NCBI GenBank assembly: GCA_964036195.1
Contig: OZ038456.1
Span: 21,119,792-21,183,791, forward strand
DNA: 64,000 nt
Origin: Sphaerolaimus hirsutus
Lineage: Eukaryota; Nematoda; Chromadorea; Monhysterida; Sphaerolaimidae
Reading direction: 5' to 3'
The first letter of the stretch is position 1. Each line of letters opens with the position of its first letter. Under the pieces are notes generated by a model. It made no database searches, was not told where the DNA came from, and saw only the letters and a list, made by a program, of their open reading frames with translations. The position numbers were made by a program, and so were the translations under genes. Below are positions 53,530-64,000 of this stretch, piece after piece.

Positions 53530-54612
53530 TAGTGATGGAAAAGCGCCAGGAAAAATGGCGCCAGGCGCCATGGCGCCATTCAAAATAATGGCGCCGGGCG
53601 CCAAAGGGCGCCAGAGAAAATGGCGCAAGGCGCCAATGGCGCCATCTGAAAATATGGCGCCGGGCGCCAAAAGGCGCCAGAAAAAATGGCGCCAACAATA
53701 GAAGTATCTATTTTAACATGTAGAAGCATTTGTAGAAGACCAACATGTTACCGTATTTCCCCGAAATACCTCCTTGAATAAACACCCTCTCAAAATACCC
53801 CCAGGTCTGAGTCAGCTGAGGAAAAAATAAGCCCCCTCGAGATACCCTCATCTGTAATAAGGTACATCATGTTTGCAAAGAACATGATGTATAAATAGTT
53901 GCGATTTATTCACATCGCATCTATATGACTGCATTGTGTAATGATCTACAATAAAATGCCCAAAAATGTCCTATTTGGTCACATTTACTACCAGCTTTAA
54001 GTATAGAAACTGTATTGTTTACTACGATCCTTTACTGAAATTTCTGGCGAGATTATAAACCCCCTGCAATAAGCCCTCCCTAGAATTAATCCTCCCTCAA
54101 AATTTACTGCAAAATAATAAACCCCCTGAGGAAAATATATAGAGGAAATACGGTAAATCCAATAATGTGAATTTGTGCCACACCAAATGAAAAAATCCTT
54201 GTGCCAATCTCGTGTCGGACGTATTTGAAGATTTGTAATGTTATTGTTATATGTTGAGTAAAACAATGCAAATATGTAATGCTAGGAAAATTTTACATAG
54301 GTAAATAAATATGCTAAATATAGATAAATTATATAAAAGAGCAGAATAGGCACTTGGATACAGAACACCATGTACACACATCGTGGAATTTGGCGCCATT
54401 TCTGGCGCCATCAAAAACAATGGCGCCGGGCGCCAGATTGGCGCCAGCAAAAATGGCGCCAAGCGCCAAGGGCGCCATGGCGCCATTCGAAATAATGGCG
54501 CCAGGCGCCAGATGGCGCCAGAGAAAAGGGCGCCAAGCGCCAATGGCGCCACGGCGCTGGCGCCCTTTGTCGCCTTTAAGGGCGCCAGCGCCATGGCGCC
54601 ATTCCATCACTA
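53530..54612. mobile_element. hAT-like GGCGCC element (family D)
   Basis: TAGTGATGGAAAAGCGCC at the left; GGCGCCATTCCATCACTA at the right; perfect 8-bp duplication ATAGGAAC (53522-53529 and 54613-54620). GGCGCC arrays at 53540-53695 and 54390-54605. The many open frames (AxGAIxxNGA type) are repeat translations. Confidence 0.9.
53749..54155. mobile_element. MITE, family A, nested in family D
   Basis: TACCGTATTTCCCCGAAATA at the left; AGAGGAAATACGGTA at the right. Completes a three-level nest: G contains D contains A. Confidence 0.8.
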
Positions 54613-54698
54613 ATAGGAACCAGTTGACATTTGGTGTCGATGTCAACTAGTGTGTGTGGGGCCTTTACAGGGCTTGGGGCTAATCCCTGGGGTGAGGG

Positions 54699-54880
54699 TA
54701 GTGATGTGAAAAGCGCCAGAACTTTGGCGCCAAGCGCCAATGGCGCCAGAGCAAAATGGCGCCAAGCGCCAGAGCGCCATTGCGCATTTTGCTTTGGCGC
54801 CAGCGCCAGGCATTTTGTTCCTGGCGCCGGTCAAAAATATCGCCAAGCGCCAAAAGCGCCATGGCGCTTTTACATCACTA
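54699..54880. mobile_element. hAT-like GGCGCC MITE (family D)
   Basis: TAGTGATGTGAAAAGCGCC at the left; GGCGCTTTTACATCACTA at the right; perfect 8-bp duplication GGTGAGGG (54691-54698 and 54881-54888). Confidence 0.9.
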
Positions 54881-54888
54881 GGTGAGGG

Positions 54889-55436
54889 TATTTTGATGGA
54901 GGAATTATGATTCCGTCCATTTTTATCGCAGTCCATGATATATTCGTGCATAAATAAAGTTAATTGAATGTTCACATTTCAAAGTAAAATGTATAAATTG
55001 TTACATAACCCACACGATGTACAATTTATTGTAGCTGCGATGCAAATTAGTAGCCAACAATACATTATTTTTCCACTTGATATGCTATTTAGGTACCACA
55101 ACGCTCATTTCATAGCTATTTGAAGGGTAGTGTTTATATTTATAGTGTTTATTTTCCCAAGCACCCTCAGGCCTCAGACCTGAGGTTTTCAAAGGAATGG
55201 TAAATTTGAGGGTGGGGGTACTTCGAGGAAATACGGTAAATACATTGTAAATACAGACAATTTATTTATTACCGGCTGCCTATTTGCATCACAGCTATAC
55301 ATTGCTCGGTTTCTGCAGCTATTTAATTTTTATGTGTTTGGTTAATTTATTTACTTTTATTCTGCATGTTCAATTGGATTCTTCACCCTGTTAACGCAGA
55401 TAATTAATAACTTTTTAAATCAACTTTCATGACAAT
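54889..55436. other. No gene; family A remnant
   Basis: AT-rich. A half family A end (GGTACTTCGAGGAAATACGGTA) occurs near 55210-55238. Nothing else supported. Confidence 0.4.
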
Positions 55437-55439
55437 TCA

Positions 55440-56325
55440 GGTGCCAGTCCCAGACACTATAAAATGCTCTGTAAAATGTCAAATGACATGAAAAGTGTCA
55501 AAAGTCGTGTAAAACGCCCGGGAAAATGGTGAATGTACAGCGTGGCCCACGTCAGGCGCACGGTTTCAATTTGCTCCCAACAAGTCAATTTTGAATGAAA
55601 AATGCTCAAATTTGGTATGAGGGTAAATAAATGTACCCCATTTGTCGTGTTAAGTGCACGGTCTCATATTGCAAGATTTCGTGTCGGAACGTGAAGCAAA
55701 GTTTCAAATTGACATTTTTGAGTGTGTCCCATTGTAGGTGGTCCTGTGGAGTGACGTAATTTTGAATATGATATGATCAATGTGAAATATTTATGGTATG
55801 AATGTGTGCGCTTAACATACCCGATAGGGTACATTTATCTACACCCATGCCGAATTTGGACTATTTTTATGAAGAAATGGTGCTTTTCTAGCCAATTGAA
55901 ACTGTGCGCCTGACGTGCGCCACGTACAATGACGTATTAAACTGTACTTCATGTTCCGGCATGAATTTTCCTCATGTGGAACCGTGCACTTAACACAACA
56001 AATGGGGTACATTTATCTACCCCCATACCAAATTTGAGCAGTTTTGATTCAAAATTGACATGTTGGGAGCCAATTGAAACCGTGCACCTGACGTGGGCCA
56101 CCCTGTACATATTTACATTAACCATTATGCATGGCATTTTGCACAACATTTGACACTCTGATGATAGTTGACATTTTCTGGGCATTTTACATGACCTTTC
56201 ACATTTTGCATAACATTTGACATTTTACAGGGCATTTCACATGACTATTGAAACTTTCCATGAAATTTTACATGATGTTTTACACTTTGCATAACATTTG
56301 ACATGTTTCTTGCCTGAAACTGTTT
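55440..56325. mobile_element. Introner-family copy with a nested foldback element
   Basis: Begins CAGGTGCCAGTCCCAGACAC, with ATGTCAAATGACATG units. Inverted units (CATAACATTTGACATTTTAC) lie at 56150-56310. The right terminus is lost. A separate element is inserted at 55536-56110. No coding sequence flanks it. Confidence 0.65.
55536..56110. mobile_element. Foldback element with GTACAGCGTGGCCCACGTCAGG ends
   Basis: TGTACAGCGTGGCCCACGTC at the left; GACGTGGGCCACCCTGTACA at the right. Imperfect inverted arms extend about 190 bases inward. Confidence 0.75.
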
Positions 56326-56930
56326 CCTGGCGAGAAACAATCACCCCATGACCAAGTCAAATTAATGCTATCAAATATATCTGACGCTTCAAGCATTTCA
56401 AGGAAATTTTCCACAGTAAATAATACACACATAGGTCATTTCATTTAAATTACGTCATTTCAATGAAATTGAGCTATGGAAAAAGCATTCTGAAGTGTTG
56501 TGTGGGTGTCTTGATTTGCCCATTGTTTGCCATATTGCAATCAATTAAAGTTGGTTTATTTGTGGTAGGCTATTAATGGAAATTTTCTTACTCATTTTCC
56601 ACAATTAATCCACTGAGGAAACCATGGACATTTGATTGAAGACTGAGAAAACACATTGACATTGACCTTTGAGAAATCTACACTTTTCTGTGGGTGACTC
56701 AAGACTCATTAAAATTGAGAAAAAGTCATTATTAAAGCAGCAATAATCACCAATCATGTTATTTGATAAGCCCTCAGTTTCAGTGGGTACTTATAAATAG
56801 TAGAGTATAAATATGCCAGCCATACATATTAGAGGTGAGGTTCAGATCATGTTGAATATATCTCTTTTTTCCTAATTTTATTACACCAATGGAAGCTACA
56901 AATGTAAAGGAGTGTCCTTTTTAAATTACG
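56326..56930. other. No gene seen
   Basis: AT-rich, no conserved coding segment or repeat ends recognised. Confidence 0.4.
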
Positions 56931-56938
56931 GTAAATGG

Positions 56939-57325
56939 TTTTCAACATGTCCCATTCATGCTAACTTATGGTATGTGTCCCTATTGGGACATTTTAGGAG
57001 GGTGCATCATGTAAAAATACAGTAGATGTGTACTGTGTACTGTAAACAATGGGCTATTGGCTTTTGCACCATAAATATTTACTCATGTTTTCCAATTTGC
57101 ATTGCATTGACCGTATTACCTCGAATTACCCACCCTCCACTTCGTTTAACCCCCTTCAAAATTTCCTCTCTGAAAAAATAAACCCCGGGGGTAATTCGAG
57201 GAAATACGGTATGTCTATTTTCCTAACCCTACTCTTAGTGTCCTTTTTGAGTTAAATAGTGTTAAACATGTCCCATTCACGTTAATTTATGGTGTGTCCC
57301 TATAAAGGCATTTTAGGAGGGTCAG
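56939..57325. repeat. Direct repeat pair around a family A MITE
   Basis: 56943-57006 and 57267-57325 share CATGTCCCATTCA(T/C)G ... ATTTTAGGAGGGT. The first is slightly longer. The family A MITE 57109-57212 lies between them. Confidence 0.65.
57109..57212. mobile_element. MITE, family A, short copy
   Basis: ACCGTATTACCTCGAATTAC at the left; AATTCGAGGAAATACGGTA at the right. Confidence 0.85.
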
Positions 57326-57563
57326 GGGTCACCTAGGGGGGGGGGGGGGTTTGCCACCCCTCAAATCGGCCAGCTATCTATCTATCACGGAGGCAAAATT
57401 TTTGGATACTACCCCAAAGACCCCCCCCCCCAAATCGCTCAGCTATCTATCTTGAGTAGTTTTTGCGAAATTTTGCCCCTATGTTTGCTCAAAATCACTA
57501 ATTTTCGCACCTTTTTATAGTTTTCACCCTCAAAATCGTGCTCTCCAGCTATATGCATGGTAG

Positions 57564-58323
57564 CAGAGTTGTTAAAATACCGGTATTTTTGGAAAGTGTA
57601 AGTGTAAGTGTAAATACACTTTCCAAATTTTGAGTATGGATACCAAAAGTGTAAGGTATTTTAAAAATACCTAGGAAAGTGTAAAAAAAGTGTAAGTGTA
57701 ACATTTTTTTTAGAATGAGCTCTCACTGCTGAGCATTAGAAAACACCGCTGTTCTCACATTTAGATCAATTTATTTATCATTTTCATGCATTATTTCACA
57801 TTTTACAGCCTTTTATGAAACATTTCAGACTGTAACAAGTACTGTAGTGGTATGAAGTTCCCTAATAATGGCAGTTTTTCAGTGTAGATGTTTTACTGAT
57901 TAAGCAATGCGATACACACTGTTTAAATGCAAGGATGGACATGCAGCAAATGTCAATGCAAAAGTTGACTTTGTGTCCAGTTGGTGAACTTCTATTGATC
58001 TTGTCCTTTTTACAAAAGTATGATGAAACTGTAGAATACCATGAGTACTGATCAAAGGTTGTAGATCAAAGGTAGTTTGTATATTTGCCATATTTTCTAC
58101 ATTCAATGCATTTTTTGTACATGACCCTATTTTATGCTTTCTCAAAAGCATAAAACAGGGCCATCTGAAAGGAAAAAATACACTTTCTGTACCCGGGTAT
58201 TTTGCGCAGGAAAGTGTAAAAAAAGTGTATGGGTATTATATGAAAGTGTAAGTGTAAGTGTAAATATAAATACCCATTTACCCGGGTATTTCGGGTAAGT
58301 GTAAATACACTTTCGCAACTCTG
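57564..58323. mobile_element. hAT-like MITE with GTGTAAGTGTAA arrays
   Basis: CAGAGTTGTTAAAATACCGG at the left; TTTCGCAACTCTG at the right. Perfect 8-bp duplication CATGGTAG (57556-57563 and 58324-58331). In inverse orientation it matches 6255-7013 across the core. Confidence 0.9.
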
Positions 58324-58328
58324 CATGG

Positions 58329-58546
58329 TAGTGATGGAATGGCGCGATGGCGCTAGCGCCCTTTAATGACGCCAAAGGGTGCCATCGCCATGGCGCCATC
58401 GGCGCTTGGCGCCCTTTTCTGTGGCGCTATCTGGCGCCCGGCGCCATTATTCCGAATGGCGCCATGGCGCCCTTGGCGCCATTTTCGCTGGCGCTAATTT
58501 GGCGCCCGGCGCCACTGTTTTTGATGGCGCCAAGATGCAGCGATGA
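58329..58546. mobile_element. GGCGCC array element (family D), right end missing
   Basis: TAGTGATGGAATGGCGCG at the left, GGCGCC array to about 58540, no terminal CCATCACTA. Its first three bases overlap the target duplication of the preceding element. Confidence 0.65.
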
Positions 58547-60235
58547 ACGGTTAAATTTTTCCATATTCGATTGCCTTATTTGCCAAATGATATCATTTTG
58601 ATGGTGTTTAACACATTCATGTTTCTAATTTTTAGCTAGCATTGCAAGTTTAACTTCATGTTGATGGTTTTATTTATACCACACAAACTGTAAATCTTCA
58701 CACATGACCCACTTTTAGAAAAAACGTCAATAATTTTTTCCAAGCCCTGACATCATTGATTACCTACTTATAGTCGGCGGACGTATCGCCCTACAGGCAG
58801 TCGTATGAACCACTCCACCAGAGTGTCATGACGTAAATAACTACCGTATCCAACCCACTTGAATTTTGTCAGCAGACAATAAAAATTAAATGGAGAACGA
58901 TAAAGATCGGGTCACATATGGGAACTTGGCCCATGTCCAGATTACTAGTTGCGTATTATTTGAACAAGAAAAAAAGCACTCAAACTGCAGAATTTGCTCC
59001 ATTTCGCCAATTTGCACCTTCATAATCGTTTTATTTCGTTCATAGACATGGTTATATCCTCATGACTTATATTTTTTTATCTTCAGAGATTTCGAAAAAT
59101 ATTGGGGAAAAATATTAAGATTTATTAAGTTCCCGTGCGGGGTCTTTTCCAGTAGGAGAATATGATGAAATCGCTGAAAAGTGAATATAAACGACATGGT
59201 AAAAATGCATTTACACGATTAAAACCTTAATTTGGCAGGACAGATTCCATTTTTAAATAGCCGATTTTTTCAGTCAGGTGTTTTATCTGAAAACAAGAAA
59301 TAATTTACGCTGTGTTTGGCTCAATGCCAAAAAGTTTCCGCATATGGCGTGGCGCGTGTGCACAATGTTTCATCGGACAGTTTCATCACAGAGATTTTTG
59401 GGATATAAATCTGCCAAGTTTACTTGTGATGCCAAAACCTGTGTGGAATTAAAGAGATAAACGTGATGGACTTACAACAATTCAAAAAGGTAAACTCGGC
59501 AGAGTCTTGTGAGTCAATTTCACATAATGAACAGTCTGAATGTGCAAATCTTTGAAGTACGCGTTCCTTGAAAGTTGACAGAAATGCTGACACTGAGCCA
59601 AAAAATGTAATTTGGTAAATGTTTTCACATGATGAACTTAGACCAGTGGGGGTCGCCTCCACCCCCAAATATGTTCAATAAATACACATTTAGATAGTAA
59701 GTGATTTAACCAGCCAGTAAGGTGAAAAATGGTAACAAGCAGTAAGAATTGAGTTGTTTTGAGTGAAATGTGGGGTAAAATAGGTGGTCGATGTTCCATG
59801 AAGGGGGTAAAACGAGGGAGGTTTGACGTAGTTCTGCATTGCCCGAGTCACAAACAGCAGCTTTTGTCATTTACATTCTCTTTACATTCACTAAATGGGG
59901 GGGGGTATTTCAAAGGGAGGGGCTAATTAATTCATAGTGTCCATTTTGAGGGGAGGGGGGTATTTCGAGAAAACACAGTATACATTTCCTGGCGCGCGTT
60001 TGTAGGGGACCCCAAAAATAATTCTAACTAAAATTTGAATTTTTTAGCACACCCTTCACATGGACTGGGGTGTTCTGAATACATAGTAGTGCACGAGCTG
60101 AATGAAAATTTCCAGTGCACATTCACATTTCAATGAACAGTGTTGTTTTTGAGGGGGGGGGGGGGGGGTGGTTTGTTAAGGCAATAGTCCCTTGACAGGA
60201 AAAATGAAAACTGCCAAAAAATTCACCAAGATCCC
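58547..60235. other. No gene seen; decayed repeats
   Basis: AT-rich sequence with GTCGGCGGACG near 58773, AAACTCGGCAGAG near 59493 and G-run family A remnants at 59800-59985. The open frame at 59278-59460 has no family signature. Confidence 0.4.
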
Positions 60236-60382
60236 ATTTAAAATGCTGGCGCCAGGCGCCAATACTGCCACAGGACAATGGCGCCAAGCGCCAAAAGCGC
60301 CATGGCGCTTGTTCAGATGGCGGCACCAAGCGCCAACGGCGACAGAGCATTTTAGCGTCAAGCGCCCAAGGCGCCAGCACTA
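60236..60382. repeat. GGCGCC array fragment (family D)
   Basis: GGCGCCAGGCGCC and GGCGCCAAGCGCC units without clear terminal TAGTGATG. Confidence 0.6.
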
Positions 60383-60546
60383 CACAAGTTTACATACAAA
60401 ATGACATCCGTGGTTGTTTTTATTTGATTTTTAGGCATTTTGAGTATTTATAAACGTTTCAATCTTTTCCAGCTTGTAAATACATCGCACAAATTAGACA
60501 CCCGCTCGAGAAATACCCCTTTAAAAATTTAGACATGTAAAAAACA

Positions 60547-60973
60547 TACCGTATTACCTCGAATTATCCCCCCCTTGAATAAACCCCCCCTCGAATTAAC
60601 CCCCCCTCAAAATCGGCTGGGGAAATAATAAACCCCCCCCCCCTCGAAATACCCCCCCCCCCTTCGGAATGATGTACGTCATGTACATAATAAATACGTC
60701 ATGTATGCAATGTACATGATGTATATTACTGTTTATCTGTATTGCAGCTACACATGGACATGTTTGTGTAGCTAATCTACGTTTTTATGTCCAAATATAT
60801 CTTGTTTGGACACATTTATTACCTGTTTTGGGCATGCAAATGCCTACTATTTACTAAGATCCTAACGAAAATTTCTGACGGAATAATAAGACCCCCCTCG
60901 AATAAACCCCCCCCCTCAAATTTTGCTGGCGAAATAATAAACCCCCATGGGGGTATTTCGAGGTAATACGGTA
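60547..60973. mobile_element. MITE, family A
   Basis: TACCGTATTACCTCGAATTA at the left; TTTCGAGGTAATACGGTA at the right; same subtype as 5252-5659. Confidence 0.85.
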
Positions 60974-61089
60974 ATTATTTTTGAATACAAACTACCTCTC
61001 AGGGCACATTAAATCTCTGCAGCAAGTTTTTTAGATCTAAAATCCAGGGTCGAGAATATTCATGACTACTCAGACACTTAGCTTGCAAG

Positions 61090-61309
61090 TAGGATTGGGA
61101 ACCCGACCCGACCCGACCCGTGTCCAATACCCGTACATTTTTTGGAACCGAACCCCGATACCCGAACGCGACTCTACTACCCGAACCCGAACCCGATGCG
61201 CGACCTCAATACCCAAACACAAACCCGTTACCCACAAAAAATACTCGACCCGAAGTCTTTTGGACCCGATACCGGACGGAACCCGAAAATTTTGAAATTC
61301 ACAACCCTA
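61090..61309. mobile_element. hAT-like MITE with CCCGAACC arrays
   Basis: TAGGATTGGGAACCCGACCC at the left; TTGAAATTCACAACCCTA at the right. Flanking 8-mers CTTGCAAG and TTTGCAAC agree at 6 of 8. Confidence 0.7.
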
Positions 61310-61335
61310 TTTGCAACTATACTCGGTGTCCCGCA

Positions 61336-61552
61336 CAGTATGCCCCCCAAATTATTTATGTATCAGTCAATTACGCGCGAATGGGATACATATGTTCGCA
61401 CAAAAAGAAAAATATTTAAAAATAAGAAAAAGTCGCGTACTTGTGACGATTTTTTCCTGCTATGGCTTTTTCTTTTTGTTTGGAACAAATTTTATTCTAT
61501 CAACGATGACGCCATGATGGAGTGTTTCCTTCAGAAAAATGCATAGCATGCG
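61336..61552 (+). repeat. Dispersed repeat, copy 2 (partner at 9640)
   Basis: GTATGCCCCCCAAATTATTT at the start, AAAAAGAAAAAT tract, ACGATGACGCCATGATGGAG and TTTCCTTCAGAAAAATGC at the end, followed by GCGGTCCGCCGAG. Frame MPPK...ECFLQK is open here as in copy 1. Confidence 0.6.
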
Positions 61553-61569
61553 GTCCGCCGAGCCGAGTA

Positions 61570-62401
61570 TACGCAATCTTTCGCATTCCAGTTTTTTTTG
61601 CAATAACGCAATCACAAAATTGAGTTGACAAGTCTGATCACAAAACATCACGATGCCAGCTGACTGGTCGCAAAATGTTCAGTACGCAGATAGTATAGCA
61701 GTTCCCAAACGGGATCCCCACCACGAATTCCGGTATTTTCGGGTCCCGATCCCGATCCCTCAATCTCATTCCGAAATTTGAAAATCGAAATGCCGATCCC
61801 CAAAAAGTCACTCACGTTTGATTGAACCCCAGTGTAGAGATGACAAAAAATACGTTTTTCCACGAAAACACCCAAGTTCTTTTTGTATCATGTAAACGTT
61901 TTTTGTTGCAAAAATGTCTTCACACCTCGTAGTGTGGTACATATACAGCCGAGCCTATTCAGCGCTATATAAGCGAAAATGATGCCAAAATGGCACCAAG
62001 CCAGACATTCATAAATGTGGTGCATGGCAGTGGAAGAAAACCGCCTTAATTAGGTAACCAAATCATGACGCCATGATTCGTTGGGGCGGGGCAGCACGGA
62101 AAAAATGGCGTCAGATTACCCGCCAAGAACCATGGCGCCAACGCCAAAACCATGGCGCGATCGCACTTCTAGTGAATACACAACTCTACAGAAATACACA
62201 CTGGGAAGGGAGGGGGTACGGCATGAATAGCCGCTGTGCGTGTACTACAAGTGTTGTTTTATGAATGAAAGTGCACTGCTAGCATACATTCGGATCTGCG
62301 CATTTGGTGTTTGGATTTTGCGTTTTTATGGTCGGCGAACAGCGTGCTAAGCAATATTATTTCAGGCACGAACCATTAACTCCACCTTTTTCATTTTCAA
62401 A
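61570..62401. other. No gene; repeat fragments
   Basis: Contains a CCCGATCCCGATCCC block (61695-61830) related to 40150-40313 and a small ATGGCGCC block (62095-62160). No coding evidence. Confidence 0.4.
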
Positions 62402-62500
62402 TACCGTACATCCTCAAATAAGACCCCCCTTGAATAACTCCACCCTCAAAAACTCTGACGAAAAATAACTCCCCCTTGAATAGCTCCCCACTCTGTGATT
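62402..62500. repeat. Family C fragment
   Basis: ACCGTACATCCTCAAATAAG followed by CCCCTTGAATAACTCC units; the inverse end is missing. Confidence 0.55.
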
Positions 62501-62754
62501 AGTGGAGATGATATTTACTGCAACAATTGAAAAAACGATCATGTTAGTCAGACAGATGAAATAAAGCTACTTCTGGGCTGATTCACAAAATGCAAATGCA
62601 CTGCAGCGTGTGACAAAAATACAGAATAATGTTAGCCTAGGGCAGTGATAGCGGTATGTGTACAGATACAGAATGTGTACACAGTGTATTTGTACACACT
62701 TACCTACATGCTTTTTGGCTGGTTAGTCTGAATTATTACAGATGAATTGTAAGG

Positions 62755-63222
62755 CCCCTTTCACACTGCACTTGTGTGACGACAATAGATCTTACTCGTC
62801 ACAGACCATTTTGTGATGACAAATCTATTTTTAGCAGACTTTCACTTTTAACAGTGTGACGACTGGTCGGCCTTGTTATTGGCGCAAGTAGGGACCATTT
62901 TTTAACCATGCTCATTGTGACAAAAAGATCAAATATTTTACTTGTCATCACACTCGCGCAATGTGACCACCACTTTTTTTAAATTGTCGGCGCACCTGTC
63001 AGGCTCCGTATTATATAATTTTTTTTATAAACATGTATAAGCTTGAGCTACACCTGATTCATCTGAGTCACGATTCATCTGAAATTTGACATGCAAATAC
63101 ACCTAGGTGGTATGTATACTTTAACACATTCACACATGAATATGGAACTTTTCACTCAACTTATGGAACTTTTTCAAGTGTTGTCGGAGTCGTCACAAAA
63201 ATGCAGTGTGAACGCTGTCTTA
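62755..63222. mobile_element. MITE with CACACTGCA(C/T)TTGTGTGACGAC ends
   Basis: CCCTTTCACACTGCACTTGTG at the left; GTCACAAAAATGCAGTGTGAACGC at the right. TGTGACGACAA motifs relate it to 44882-46450. AT-rich core, non-coding. Confidence 0.65.
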
Positions 63223-63407
63223 AATACCACTACATGAGTATATGGAATCCATTTGTATGATAAAGAAACTTCAAGTTTCAATGAAAGTTATGATGACAAA
63301 AAAACTATCCCTTGAATAACTCCCCACCCTTGAATAACTCCCCTATCAAACACTCTGATGAAAAAAAACTAATTTATAACTGAAATGTGACATTGCGTGA
63401 GGTGACA

Positions 63408-63465
63408 ATGGCGCCACAGAAAACGGCGTCAAAGGCACCAAATGGCGCCAGCACCGTGGCGCCAA
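63408..63465. repeat. GGCGCC array fragment
   Basis: ATGGCGCCACAGAAAACGGC and CCAAATGGCGCCAGCACC; ends not resolved. Confidence 0.5.
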
Positions 63466-64000
63466 CTATTCATCATTTATGCATCATATTCAGCATCATA
63501 TAACCAAAAAAAATTAATGCGACAATTGTAGCTTGTGCGGACACTTCTAGGCTGGGAATTATATGCACCCCCCCCCCCACCCAAACAAGTCTGCATGCAG
63601 CACTATGTTGCAGGCATGCGTGTGCGGCATGAATGGGTAGTAAGCCAAGAAATAGCTGTATATTTTTTAGTACCTCGCCACGTTTCCCAGCGTGCCGTTT
63701 TGTATAGTTTAACGTGTTTGAACTAGTTTGTGAATGGAATTTCTTAATGAAATGTCACCCCTCGTTATTTAGTTGCGTATTTCTGACGTTTGTCACCAAT
63801 TTTCAGCTGCTAGGAAAAAAATTAAGAGACCTAACCATTGTGCGATAGCTATCCTATGAATAAAATGCGATCGGAGTATAAGAGACGAAAATTGTTGCGT
63901 CATCAATTCACTCACGTCGGAAGATTTATATTTTAAAAATATTAGAGAATAAAAAAATCTTTTTTTTTGTTGATATCTCCAGGTTTTTCCCCACAATTAT
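63466..64000. other. No gene seen
   Basis: AT-rich sequence with a C run near 63568. No coding segment or repeat ends supported. Confidence 0.4.

Larger units (their letters stand above)
53404..54660. mobile_element. MITE, family G, with nested insertions
   Basis: CGGGCCCACACACACTGGTTG at the left; GTCAACTAGTGTGTGTGGGG at the right, with GACATCGACACCAA inverted. The hAT-like element 53530-54612 is inserted inside and itself contains a family A MITE (53749-54155). Confidence 0.8.

Noticed and set aside
53387..54885. Several overlapping Ala/Pro/Gly-rich open frames of 60-115 codons on both strands
   Set aside because: They are translations of GGCGCC palindrome arrays in family D elements. Being open on both strands is a property of the motif.

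Overview
This window looks like nuclear DNA of an invertebrate animal. The protein-coding content is spliced, with short exons, GT donors and AG acceptors. The genes are animal ones: two rhodopsin-family neuropeptide receptors of FMRFamide-receptor type, an alpha-type nicotinic acetylcholine receptor subunit and a secreted von Willebrand factor A (VWA) protein. I cannot name the species from the sequence. Most of the window is not genic. It is packed with short non-autonomous DNA transposons, often nested, and nearly all the short open frames in it are low-complexity translations of these repeats.

Layout. 1-19.5 kb: repeats only. The main item is a hAT-like element (7330-9270) that carries a broken BEL/Pao retrotransposon pol fragment. 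19.6-26.6 kb (+): receptor 1, 8 exons, summing to an intact frame of 530 residues. 27.5-31.2 kb (-): a VWA-domain gene. 32.6 kb (+): an isolated first exon resembling a receptor N-terminus. 34.9-38.3 kb (-): nicotinic receptor subunit, about 11 exons. 40.3-40.6 kb (-): a small unidentified coding piece, head-to-head with receptor 2 (40.8-51.2 kb, +, 12 exons, 526 residues). 51.5-64 kb: a tRNA-derived element, one orphan 3' exon, then repeats only.

The most interesting thing here is a family of intron-like insertions (introner candidates). Copies begin GTGCCAGTCCCAGACCC (or GGGGCAGTCCC), end with the inverted copy, have a long inverted-repeat interior, and are flanked by 3-bp direct repeats of the form CAG or CTG. 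They lie exactly between coding segments in receptor 1, receptor 2, the nicotinic subunit and a small minus-strand gene. In several cases removing the element plus one repeat restores a conserved protein reading frame. Where the flanking repeat is CAG in the sense strand, the element supplies the GT and the duplicated CAG supplies the AG, giving a ready-made GT-AG intron. Where it is CTG (or CCG) the exact excision would be a non-canonical GT-TG or GT-CG intron. At least one insertion splits a receptor 2 segment that is continuous in receptor 1.

A second theme is the hAT-like repeats. Many have ends of the form (C/T)AGNGNTG and perfect or near-perfect 8-bp target duplications. Each family is filled with its own iterated short motif (GGCGCC, GGTGCC, CGATAT, AAACGG, TCGAA, GTGTAA, CCGAACC). 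A third, very abundant group has TACCGTAT...CTCGAA ends and runs of C or G.

The receptors and the nicotinic subunit would together fit neuronal or neuromuscular signalling, but nothing in the sequence shows that they are co-regulated.
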